Below, in pieces: positions 1-5,347 of a DNA stretch of 5,347 nt. The translations under genes were made by a program, and so were the position numbers. Position 1 is the stretch's first letter. Every line of letters begins with the position of its first letter. Below the pieces are notes generated by a model that saw only the letters and a program-made list of their open reading frames with translations, made no database searches and was not told the DNA's origin. Source of the DNA: Nitriliruptorales bacterium. GTDB lineage: Bacteria > Actinomycetota > Nitriliruptoria > Euzebyales > Egibacteraceae. Location of the stretch: positions 1 through 5,347 of the forward strand of contig SLNF01000280.1 of NCBI GenBank assembly GCA_007133145.1. The letters are read 5' to 3'.

Positions 1-1879
1 CGGCGGGGGCGAGCGCGGCGAGGGCGGCGGCGATGCGCGCCTCGAGGTCGACGGCGATGCGGGCGTGGGCGGCGACGGCCTCGCGGTGGACCTGGGAGAT
101 CGACGAGCCCGGGAGGATGTCGTGGAACTGCAGGAGCAGGACCTCCTTCCACAGGGCGTCGAGCGCCTCGGCGGGGTAGGGCGCCCCGGCGGTGAGCGCC
201 GCGGTCGCCGCCCACAGCTCGGCCTCGCGCAGCAGCCCCTCGCTCGTACGGTTGCCGGCCTTCGTGCGCGCCTGGGTCGTGAACGTCCCGCGGTGCGCCT
301 CGAGGGTCAGCTCGCCGCGCCAGACCGGCGCGTCGGGGTACTCCGCCTCGGCCTCGGCGAAGAAGCGCTCGGGGCTGGCCACGGCGATGCGCGGCAGGCC
401 GTCGACGTCGGCGAGGCGACGGGCCCGCTCGAGCATCTCCCGCGTCGGCCCTCCGCCGCCGTTGCCGTAGCCGAACGGCGCGAGCGAGCGGGTCGCGCGC
501 CCCTTCTCGGCGAAGGTGTCGACGACGTGGGCGAGCTCGGCGCCGGTGAGCTCGGCGTTGTAGGTGTCGACCGGCGGGAAGTGCGTGAGGATCCGCGTGC
601 CGTCGATGCCCTCCCACCAGAAGGTGTGGTGGGGGAAGCGGTTCGTGTCGTTCCATGAGAGCTTCTGGGTGAGGAACCAGCGCGCCCCGGCGAGCACGGC
701 GATCTGCGGCAGCGCCGCGGCGTAGCCGAAGGAGTCCGGCAGCCAGACGATCTCGGACTCGACGCCGAGCTCCTCGCGCAGGAAGCGCTGGCCGCAGACG
801 AACTGCCGCGCCATCGCCTCCCCGCCGGGCAGGTTCGCGTCGGCCTCGACCCACATCCCCCCGACCGGCGACCACTGCCCCCGCGCGACGGCCTCGCGCA
901 CCCGCGCGTAGACCGCCGGGTGGTGCTCCTTGACCCAGGCGTAGTGCTGGGCCTGCGAACCGGCGAAGACGAGCTCGGGGTAGGCCTCGGCGAGCTCGGT
1001 GACGTTGGCGAAGGTCCGGGCGGCCTTGCGCACCGTCTCGGCCAACGGCCACAGCCACGCCGAGTCGAGGTGGGCGTGGCCGACCGCGTAGAGCGTGTGC
1101 GCGCTCGCGCTCGCGGGGGCGGCGAGCAGCGGCGCGAGCAGGTCCCGGGCCGGTACGGCGGCCGCGCTGACCCCGTCCCGGTCGAGGAGGTCGATCGCGT
1201 CCTCGAGGCCGCGCAGGACCTCGTGGTAGCGCGGCTCGCGCTCGGGCACCGCCGAGAGCAACTCCCGGAGCGCCTCGACGTCGCCGACGAGCCCGGCGAC
1301 GTCGTCGTCGAGGAGGACGAGGCGCACCGGCCCGAGCCGGTAGCGCGGCTCGTCGCCGGCGGTGCGCTCGTCGCCCAGGCCCGGCGCGGGCAGGTGCCAG
1401 CCGAACTCGCCGGCCTCGGGGTCCACGGCGAGGATCTCGGGGTTCGCCGCCGCCTCGACGAGGAACGCGACGGCCCCGTCGGCGGCGGTGACCCCGGCGA
1501 GCGGCACGTGGTCGTTGCGCGGCGCGACGCCCTTGAGCGGCGTGCCGTCGAGACGGTAGGCGAGCCCCTCGGCCTGGAAGCCGGGGCGCCGGGCGTCGAA
1601 GCCGAGGTCGACGCGCGCCTCGACGCGGCCGCCGGCCCACGCCGCCGGCACCAGCCCCTCGCAGCGGAACCACGTCGTCGCCCACGGTGGCCCCCACGGC
1701 TCGCCGACGGCGTGGGGCGCGAAGTCCCCCGCGAGCGCCTCGGCGACGGTGCTCTCACGCCCCGGCGCCTGCCAGGAGGCCACCGCGAGCGCGACCTCGT
1801 CGGTGACGACGGCCGGACGCAGCCGGTCGCGCAGGGCACGGTCGATGCGCCGCAGGACGAGATGGCCGTCGGGATGCAT
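1..1879 (-). CDS. Alpha-mannosidase, glycoside hydrolase family 38 (C-terminus beyond left edge)
   Basis: Retaining, metal-dependent GH38 enzyme that removes alpha-linked mannose from glycans or mannosides; the exact substrate cannot be read here. The visible 626 residues hold an N-terminal beta-rich region (about 1-255) and then the catalytic domain. GHAHLDSAWLWP at 267-278 supplies the expected metal ligands H270 and D272. GGMWVEADANLPGGE at 340-354 contains D347, which aligns with the family nucleophile and metal ligand. WLPDSFGYAAALPQ at 379-392 is the conserved substrate-site motif. GYGNGGGGPTREM at 470-482 and LEAHRGTFTTQA at 526-537 (fourth ligand H529) follow, then LLLQFHDILPGSSISQVH at 581-598. 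Bacterial homologues are roughly 850-1050 residues, so the C-terminal beta domains lie outside the window. The ATG start is supported by GGAGG eight bases upstream, and no other in-frame ATG or GTG was found upstream. No frameshift or missing catalytic residue is seen. No signal peptide is evident, so a cytoplasmic enzyme acting on imported oligosaccharides is likely. It is divergent from the sugar oxidoreductase at 2032. Ligand assignments come from family knowledge, not alignment. Confidence 0.95.
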   Translation of the reverse strand, partial: MHPDGHLVLRRIDRALRDRLRPAVVTDEVALAVASWQAPGRESTVAEALAGDFAPHAVGEPWGPPWATTWFRCEGLVPAAWAGGRVEARVDLGFDARRPGFQAEGLAYRLDGTPLKGVAPRNDHVPLAGVTAADGAVAFLVEAAANPEILAVDPEAGEFGWHLPAPGLGDERTAGDEPRYRLGPVRLVLLDDDVAGLVGDVEALRELLSAVPEREPRYHEVLRGLEDAIDLLDRDGVSAAAVPARDLLAPLLAAPASASAHTLYAVGHAHLDSAWLWPLAETVRKAARTFANVTELAEAYPELVFAGSQAQHYAWVKEHHPAVYARVREAVARGQWSPVGGMWVEADANLPGGEAMARQFVCGQRFLREELGVESEIVWLPDSFGYAAALPQIAVLAGARWFLTQKLSWNDTNRFPHHTFWWEGIDGTRILTHFPPVDTYNAELTGAELAHVVDTFAEKGRATRSLAPFGYGNGGGGPTREMLERARRLADVDGLPRIAVASPERFFAEAEAEYPDAPVWRGELTLEAHRGTFTTQARTKAGNRTSEGLLREAELWAATAALTAGAPYPAEALDALWKEVLLLQFHDILPGSSISQVHREAVAAHARIAVDLEARIAAALAALAPA

Positions 1880-1887
1880 GGCGGGTG

Positions 1888-1892
1888 CCTCC
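1888..1892 (-). promoter_or_regulatory. Shine-Dalgarno site of the alpha-mannosidase
   Basis: Minus-strand GGAGG with eight bases before the ATG at 1879. It decides the start codon, since no competing in-frame start with a comparable site exists upstream. Confidence 0.75.
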
Positions 1893-1910
1893 AGGTCGGC
1901 GGCGGCGTCG

Positions 1911-1925
1911 CGTCGAGTATCGACG
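1911..1925. promoter_or_regulatory. Perfect 15-bp dyad, possible operator between divergent genes
   Basis: CGTCGA-GTA-TCGACG is a perfect inverted repeat with 6-bp arms and a 3-base centre. It lies about 30 bases upstream of the mannosidase ATG and about 25 bases left of the candidate -35 for the oxidoreductase. On the minus strand it contains GATACT, a weak -10 resemblance without a matching -35. The placement would suit a repressor or activator of both genes. However, 6-bp dyads are common by chance in such GC-rich DNA, and no regulator gene is in view. Confidence 0.25.
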
Positions 1926-1950
1926 ATGCGCAGCGCCCGGGGGCGGGCCG

Positions 1951-1980
1951 TTGACCGGGACACCACCCGCGCCGCAGGAT
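1951..1980 (+). promoter_or_regulatory. Candidate sigma-70/HrdB-type promoter of the oxidoreductase
   Basis: TTGACC (1951-1956, five of six to TTGACA), an 18-base spacer and CAGGAT (1975-1980) form a plausible housekeeping promoter. CAGGAT is one base from TAGGAT, a frequent form of the actinobacterial TANNNT -10 element. Transcription would start near 1987, giving a leader of about 45 bases before the ATG at 2032. The call rests on motif and spacing only. Confidence 0.4.
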
Positions 1981-1985
1981 GGCCC

Positions 1986-2000
1986 GCGGCCACCGGCCGC
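1986..2000. repeat. Perfect 15-bp inverted repeat in the oxidoreductase leader
   Basis: GCGGCC-ACC-GGCCGC has 6-bp arms and a 3-base centre, and falls at the predicted transcription start of the oxidoreductase. It could be an operator overlapping +1 or a small 5' hairpin in the mRNA. It shares the 6-3-6 layout, but not the sequence, of the dyad at 1911-1925, so the two are unlikely to be copies of one operator. Chance occurrence is quite possible. Confidence 0.25.
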
Positions 2001-2031
2001 ACCGCACGGGAGCCGACTGAGGGAGCACGGC

Positions 2032-3015
2032 ATGCACACGCTGCGCTGGGGCGTCGTGAGCACCGCGAAGATCGCCCGGGTGAAGGTCATCCCGGCGCTG
2101 CACGAGGCGACGGGCAACGAGGTCGTCGCGATCGGCTCCCGTGACCTCGACGCCGCCCGCCGGGTCGCCTCGGAGCTCGCGATCCCCACCGCGCACGGCT
2201 CCTACGAGGCGGTGCTCGCCGACGACGACGTCGACGCGGTCTACATCCCGCTGCCCAACCACCTCCACGCCGAATGGGTCGCCCGCGCCGCCGAGGCCGG
2301 CAAGCACGTGCTCTGCGAGAAGCCGCTCGCGATGACCGCCGCGCAGGCCGAGGAGATGGTCGCGGTCTGCGCCGAGGCCGGCGTGGCGCTCATGGAGGCG
2401 TTCATGTACCGCCACCACCCGGTGTGGGACCGCATCGTCGAGATCGTCGGCAGCGGGCGCCTCGGGGCGCTGCGCTCGGTGCACAGCACCTTCTCCTACT
2501 ACAACGACGACCCCGCCAACATCCGCAACATCGCCGAGGCCGGCGGCGGGGCGCTCATGGACATCGGCTGCTACTGCCTCAACGCCTCCCGGCTCCTGCT
2601 CGGTGGCGAGCCCACCGCGGCGCGCAGCGTCATCGTCACCGACCCCGACCTCGGCGTCGACACGACGACGAGCGCGGCGCTGGCCTTCGGCGAGGCCACC
2701 GCGACGTTCACCGTCTCCTCGAGGGCCAAGGCCGACCAGCACCTCGAGGTCTCCGGCACCGAGGGCCGCCTCGCCGTCGAGACCCCCTTCGTCATCTCCG
2801 CCGAGCGTCCCACCCTCCTGCGCCTCCACACCGGCAAGGCCCTGCCGGCCGACGCCGAGGGCGAGGTCGAGGTCATCGCCCCCCGCAGCCCCTACACGAC
2901 GATGGTCGAGCGCTTCGCCGCGGCGGTGCGCGCCGGCTCGGCGGTGCCGACCCCACCCGTCGACGGCGTCGCGACGATGCGCGCGATCGAGGCGGTGCGC
3001 GCCGGCGCGGCGTGA
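2032..3015 (+). CDS. Gfo/Idh/MocA-family NAD(P)-dependent sugar oxidoreductase
   Basis: A 327-residue protein of normal family length, predicted to be cytoplasmic and to oxidise or reduce a sugar, sugar derivative or cyclic polyol with NAD(P). The N-terminal Rossmann fold starts with LRWGVVSTAKIA (4-15), the variant nucleotide-binding loop of this branch. Cofactor-side features continue through IGSRD (34-38) and YIPLPNHLHAEW (71-82). The hallmark CEKPLAMT (95-102) carries the catalytic lysine K97. MEAFMYRHHP (121-130) and GGGALMDIGCYCLNASR (171-187, with D177 and Y181) belong to the C-terminal substrate domain. These features resemble the glucose-fructose oxidoreductase, D-xylose 1-dehydrogenase (NADP+) and dihydrodiol dehydrogenase branch, but substrate is not predictable. 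The start is the ATG preceded by GAGGG at 2019-2023, eight bases away. The same frame is open back to an ATG at 1885, but that 49-residue extension is Arg/Pro-rich, lies before the Rossmann fold and crosses the promoter, so it was rejected. The divergent GH38 neighbour suggests mannose or mannoside metabolism (inference). Confidence 0.93.
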   Translation: MHTLRWGVVSTAKIARVKVIPALHEATGNEVVAIGSRDLDAARRVASELAIPTAHGSYEAVLADDDVDAVYIPLPNHLHAEWVARAAEAGKHVLCEKPLAMTAAQAEEMVAVCAEAGVALMEAFMYRHHPVWDRIVEIVGSGRLGALRSVHSTFSYYNDDPANIRNIAEAGGGALMDIGCYCLNASRLLLGGEPTAARSVIVTDPDLGVDTTTSAALAFGEATATFTVSSRAKADQHLEVSGTEGRLAVETPFVISAERPTLLRLHTGKALPADAEGEVEVIAPRSPYTTMVERFAAAVRAGSAVPTPPVDGVATMRAIEAVRAGAA

Positions 3016-3033
3016 GCCCCCGGGTCTCACGCC
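3009..3033. terminator. Hairpin spanning both convergent stop codons, likely bidirectional terminator
   Basis: GGCGTGAG (3009-3016) pairs perfectly with CTCACGCC (3026-3033) across a 9-base loop. The left arm contains the oxidoreductase TGA (3013-3015) and the right arm contains the methyltransferase stop (3027-3029, TCA on the plus strand). No T-tract follows on either strand, so this would be a U-less terminator of the kind proposed for high-GC actinobacteria. Its position between two gene ends that meet within 11 bases supports termination in both directions. The function is inferred from position and symmetry. Confidence 0.5.
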
Positions 3034-3818
3034 CGCCGCAGGACGAAGACCCCCCAGCCGAGGTAGCGCCGCTCGTAGGCGAGGTAGGCACGGCGCGCCC
3101 CGTCGAGCCAGGCCGCGAAGGTCGGCGCGTCGGGGTCGCCGGGGTGGGCGCGCAGCCAGTCGCTCATCGTGCGCCACTGGGAGGCGACGTAGCGGTCCCA
3201 GTCGTCACCGTCGGCGAGCACCATCTCGACGAGCTCCCAGCCCGCGGACTCGACACGCGCGAGCGTGCCGGCGAGGTCGGCGAAGTCACCCTCCTGCGCC
3301 AGCGCCGACCGCACGTCCTCGGGCGGGGGCTCGTGCCAGTACGGCTCGCCGACGAGGAGCGTGCCGCCGGGGGCGAGCGCGTGTGCCATGAGCCCGAGCG
3401 TGCCGACGAGGCCCCCGCCGATCCACGTCGCACCGAGGCAGCTCACGGTGTCGAAGGCGGCCGGCGACGCCTCGTAGGTCGCCGCGTCGGCCTGCACGAG
3501 GCGGACCCGCTCGGCGACCCCGAGCTCGGCGGCGCGTGCGGCCGCCTCGGCGAGGAACACCGGGCTGAGGTCGACGCCGGTGCCGTGGCCGCCGAAGCGC
3601 TGCGCCCAACGGCCCAGCAGCTCGCCCTTGCCGCAGGCGAGATCGAGGTGGCGGCCTGCCGGCGGCGGCGGGGCGACGTCGCCGAGGAGGTCGAGCTTGG
3701 CCTCCGAGAGCGGGTTGAGGATGCGGTGGCCGGCCTCGGCGAGCTCGTGGAAGCGCAGGGTCCGCGCCTCCGGCACGACCGGCGGGCCGTCGCCGCCCCC
3801 AGCACCGTGCCCACCCAT
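3027..3818 (-). CDS. Class I SAM-dependent methyltransferase
   Basis: A 263-residue complete protein, probably soluble, that transfers a methyl group from S-adenosylmethionine; the acceptor is unknown. After a Gly/Pro-rich start (1-16) comes a helical cap (RTLRFHELAEAGHRILNP, 19-36), then the Rossmann-like domain. Motif I is LDLACGKGE (58-66). The acidic residue expected to hold the SAM ribose is D83 in GVDLSP. Motif III is QADAATYE (109-116) and motif IV is FDTVSCLGATW (122-132), followed by ALAPGGTLLVGEPYW (147-161). The region after about 175 is helical, contains several Trp, and ends with the strand YLGWGVFVLRR (252-262); it may form the acceptor pocket. The ATG is the only start after a strong GGAGGAGGAGG tract. 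The frame stays open about 300 bases further upstream, but that part is low-complexity Arg/Ser/Pro and overlaps the Eis-like gene antisense. It converges on the oxidoreductase and is divergent from the acetyltransferase. The family is certain; the specific reaction is not. Confidence 0.92.
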   Translation of the reverse strand: MGGHGAGGGDGPPVVPEARTLRFHELAEAGHRILNPLSEAKLDLLGDVAPPPPAGRHLDLACGKGELLGRWAQRFGGHGTGVDLSPVFLAEAAARAAELGVAERVRLVQADAATYEASPAAFDTVSCLGATWIGGGLVGTLGLMAHALAPGGTLLVGEPYWHEPPPEDVRSALAQEGDFADLAGTLARVESAGWELVEMVLADGDDWDRYVASQWRTMSDWLRAHPGDPDAPTFAAWLDGARRAYLAYERRYLGWGVFVLRRA

Positions 3819-3823
3819 CGCAG

Positions 3824-3834
3824 CCTCCTCCTCC
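3824..3834 (-). promoter_or_regulatory. Tandem Shine-Dalgarno tract of the methyltransferase
   Basis: Minus-strand GGAGGAGGAGG offers overlapping GGAGG registers at spacings of 5, 8 and 11 bases to the ATG at 3818. This is an unusually strong ribosome-binding region, and it fixes the start at the GGHG-containing N-terminus rather than any upstream codon of the same open frame. Confidence 0.75.
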
Positions 3835-3915
3835 CGGTGAACGACGCGCGCGGCGGCCACACCCCGCGGCCGCGACACGACGCGTCGGCATCCCGGGCCG
3901 GGCCGCGCTGCCCGC

Positions 3916-3925
3916 AACGTACGCT
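3916..3925. promoter_or_regulatory. Overlapping divergent -10-like elements between methyltransferase and Eis-like genes
   Basis: AACGTACGCT reads TACGCT on the plus strand (3920-3925) and TACGTT on the minus strand (3916-3921). Both fit the actinobacterial TANNNT -10 pattern, and they share the CGTACG palindrome core. No convincing -35 hexamer is found 16-19 bases upstream on either side. If used, the leaders would be about 75 bases (Eis-like) and about 90 bases (methyltransferase). It is the only AT-containing patch in a 187-base region otherwise almost pure GC, which is why it is listed. Confidence 0.25.
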
Positions 3926-4005
3926 GCCGCGGTGACGGCCGACAGTGGCCGCCCGCCGACGGCGGCCCGGCGCTCGGCGCGGCCGCCGACCGAGGGGAGC
4001 AGACG

Positions 4006-5226
4006 ATGGGCGCAACCCTGCGGGTCGAGCGACTCGCCGAGGGTGAGGACCGCGCATGGGCGCGGGCGATGCTGCGGCACTTCCACGACGACGAGGGCGA
4101 CGAGGCCGTCGAGCCGTGGCTGCCGCTCATCGCCGACCGGCAGCGCTACCGCGCCTGGGCGGTGCACGACGGCGACGCGATCGTCGCCAACGCCGCGGCC
4201 TACGCGACGACGCTCTCGCTGCCCGGCGGCGACACCCTGCCCTGCGCGGCGGTGACCGCGGTCGGGGTCGCCCAGACCCACCGGCGTCGGGGGCTGCTGC
4301 GCCGACTCATGACCACCCTCCTCGACGACGCCGCGTCACGCGGCGAACCGGTCGCCGCGCTCTTCGCCTCGGAGTCGGCGATCTACGGGCGCTTCGGCTT
4401 CGGCCCGAGCGCGCCGGAGGTCCGCTACCGCCTCACCCGGCCCGTGGCCTGGCGTGACCCCGTCGACCCGCGGCTCGTGACCGCGGCGACCCCCGACGAG
4501 GCCCTCGCGCAGTGGCCGGCGATCCACGGCGCGCTGCGCAGCACCCGCGGCGGGGTGCTCGACCGCAACGCCGACGACTGGCGCTTCGGCGTCGTCGCCG
4601 ACCCGGGGGCCTGGCGCGGTGGCGCCTCGGCGCGCCGGCTCGTCCATGTGCCCGGTCGCGGCTACGCGACCTACCGCGTCACGGCCGACTTCGCCGACGG
4701 CCTGCCCGCCGGGGAGGTCCGCGTCGGCGAGCTCGTCGCCACCGACCCCGAGGCCGAGGCGGCGCTGTGGCAGCACGTCGGCGACGTCGACCTCACGACG
4801 ACCGTCCTCGCCGGCGGCCGCCCACCCGACGAGGCGTTGCCCGCGCTGCTCGCCGACCCGCTGCGGGCGCGCACCGCCGTCGACGGCCCGCTCTACACGC
4901 GACTGCTCGACGTGCCCACCGCGCTGGCCGCCCGCGCCTACGCCACCACCGACGGCCTGACCCTCGCGATCACCGACGGCGACCGCGACCAGAGCGGCAC
5001 CTACCAGCTCGACGCCGGTCCCGACGGCGCGGCGGTCACCGTCGTCGACGACGACCCCGACCTCTCCCTGCCGATCGACGTCGCCGCGGCGCTCTGGCTC
5101 GGCGGGGTGCGGGCCACCCAGCTGCGCGACGCCCGCCAGCTCGTGGAGCACCGCCCCGGCTCGGCGGCGCGCCTCGACCGGCTGCTGGGCGTCGAGCGCC
5201 TGCCCTGGACGCCGTTCGAGTTCTGA
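4006..5226 (+). CDS. Eis-like GNAT-family N-acetyltransferase
   Basis: A 406-residue complete protein, close to the roughly 400 residues of mycobacterial Eis. Eis enzymes are acetyl-CoA-dependent acetyltransferases with two GNAT folds and a C-terminal SCP2-like domain. They act on amines such as lysine side chains, polyamines and, in some members, aminoglycosides. The acetyl-CoA loop is AVTAVGVAQTHRRRGLLRRLM (82-102, the signature being V-x-x-x-x-R-R-x-G-L-L). SESAIYGRFGFGPSAP (122-137) carries Y127, which matches the general-acid tyrosine of Eis (Y126 in M. tuberculosis). The second GNAT half spans about 150-285. RLLDVPTALAARAY (299-312) opens the SCP2-like domain, which ends in LWLGG (363-367) and a C-terminal Phe (F406); in Eis the terminal carboxylate takes part in catalysis. 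The ATG at 4006 has AGGGGAG at 3993-3999, six bases away. No signal peptide or membrane segment is seen, so it is probably cytosolic. The substrate is unknown, and antibiotic resistance must not be assumed. It is divergent from the methyltransferase. Confidence 0.93.
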   Translation: MGATLRVERLAEGEDRAWARAMLRHFHDDEGDEAVEPWLPLIADRQRYRAWAVHDGDAIVANAAAYATTLSLPGGDTLPCAAVTAVGVAQTHRRRGLLRRLMTTLLDDAASRGEPVAALFASESAIYGRFGFGPSAPEVRYRLTRPVAWRDPVDPRLVTAATPDEALAQWPAIHGALRSTRGGVLDRNADDWRFGVVADPGAWRGGASARRLVHVPGRGYATYRVTADFADGLPAGEVRVGELVATDPEAEAALWQHVGDVDLTTTVLAGGRPPDEALPALLADPLRARTAVDGPLYTRLLDVPTALAARAYATTDGLTLAITDGDRDQSGTYQLDAGPDGAAVTVVDDDPDLSLPIDVAAALWLGGVRATQLRDARQLVEHRPGSAARLDRLLGVERLPWTPFEF

Positions 5227-5247
5227 GCGCCGGCGGCCGGGCGGCGC
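5227..5247 (+). terminator. GC hairpin directly after the Eis-like stop, possible terminator
   Basis: GCGCCG (5227-5232) pairs with CGGCGC (5242-5247) over a 9-base loop, beginning at the base after the TGA at 5224-5226. All six pairs are G-C and no T-tract follows. Position favours a U-less terminator, but short GC stems arise easily in this sequence. It also sits inside the frame of the binding-protein fragment to its right. Confidence 0.3.
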
Positions 5248-5251
5248 GCCT

Positions 5252-5347
5252 CGCGCCTCAGCCCTCGCCGCCACCGCATCCGCCCTCGCGCTCGCAGCCG
5301 GGGCCGCCCAGGCCGACCGGATCGCGGTCTTCAACTGGTCGGACTAC
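5252..5347 (+). CDS. Fragment: signal peptide and mature N-terminus of a polyamine-type ABC substrate-binding protein (PotD/PotF-like), no start codon found
   Basis: This frame ends at the window edge and encodes 32 residues. A basic residue, a hydrophobic Ala/Leu core (SALAATASALALAAGA, 3-18) and an AQA signal-peptidase-like site (19-21) are followed by DRIAVFNWSDY (22-32). The last part matches the first strand of spermidine/putrescine-binding proteins, where YNWSDY or a close variant follows the cleavage site. Such proteins deliver polyamines to an ABC importer from outside the membrane. No ATG, GTG or TTG occurs in this frame back to the preceding stop at 4958-4960. None occurs in any plus frame between 5227 and this coding stretch either, and no Shine-Dalgarno site is visible. 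The gene may use a non-standard start, carry a small deletion, or be joined artificially near a sequence end. Identification rests on about a dozen mature residues plus the leader, so the family call is moderate. Confidence 0.5.

Noticed and set aside
1095..1115. Short GCGCTC repeat run inside the mannosidase gene
   Set aside because: It encodes a small Ala/Ser linker just before the catalytic domain, stays in frame, and is too short to be called a repeat element.
65..1954. Plus-strand open frames (65-658 and 920-1954) opposite the mannosidase
   Set aside because: The minus strand here carries a continuous GH38 protein with all catalytic motifs; the plus frames are compositional shadows.
1885..2031. 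N-terminal extension of the oxidoreductase from an earlier ATG
   Set aside because: It adds 49 Arg/Pro-rich residues before the Rossmann fold, overlaps the mannosidase Shine-Dalgarno region and candidate promoter, and the ATG at 2032 has its own good ribosome-binding site.
307..3177. Open minus-strand frame of 956 codons across three genes
   Set aside because: It is out of phase with the mannosidase and antisense to the oxidoreductase, is Arg/Ser/Pro/Gly-rich without domain motifs, and is expected when stop codons are rare in very GC-rich DNA.
2274..3935. Open plus-strand frame of 553 codons
   Set aside because: Out-of-phase shadow of the oxidoreductase continuing antisense through the methyltransferase; Arg-rich low-complexity translation and no recognisable motif.
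3819..4130. N-terminal extension of the methyltransferase frame by 104 codons
   Set aside because: Low-complexity sequence antisense to the start of the Eis-like gene; the ATG at 3818 follows a very strong Shine-Dalgarno tract and begins a family-sized protein.
5244..5251. GGCGCGCC-like palindrome after the Eis-like gene considered as a site-specific recombination or att core
   Set aside because: A short palindrome expected by chance at this GC content; no tRNA, integrase or flanking direct repeat is present.
4336..5334. Open minus-strand frame of 332 codons opposite the Eis-like gene
   Set aside because: Antisense shadow of a well-supported gene; Ala/Gly/Arg/Val-rich with no motif and no credible ribosome-binding site.

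Overview
The window is very GC-rich DNA with G or C in almost every third codon position. It holds four clearly recognisable genes and one gene fragment at the right edge. The base composition, the purine-rich Shine-Dalgarno sites and an Eis-type acetyltransferase suggest a high-GC member of the phylum Actinomycetota. This is inference; no rRNA or other phylogenetic marker is present.

Layout, left to right: (1) 1-1879, minus strand, the N-terminal 626 residues of a family GH38 alpha-mannosidase that runs off the left edge. (2) 1880-2031, a divergent intergenic region with a candidate sigma-70-type promoter for the rightward gene and two short dyads. (3) 2032-3015, plus strand, a complete Gfo/Idh/MocA-family sugar oxidoreductase. 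(4) 3027-3818, minus strand, a complete class I SAM-dependent methyltransferase. It converges on gene 3 with only 11 bases between stop codons, and a hairpin spans both stops. (5) 3819-4005, a second divergent intergenic region with overlapping -10-like elements. (6) 4006-5226, plus strand, a complete Eis-like GNAT acetyltransferase. (7) 5227-5347, a short GC hairpin, then an open frame reading like a signal peptide plus the first residues of a polyamine-type ABC transporter substrate-binding protein, with no usable start codon.

The genes alternate strand throughout, so no operon is visible. The best functional link is the divergent mannosidase/oxidoreductase pair. They share one control region, and both families act on sugars, which fits mannoside or glycan catabolism. 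The methyltransferase and the acetyltransferase are general small-molecule or protein-modifying enzymes with no evident tie to that pair. No mobile element, RNA gene, CRISPR array or phage gene was seen, and I found no convincing new system. The oddest point is the start-less binding-protein fragment at the right edge. No gene-free stretch exceeds 300 bases.
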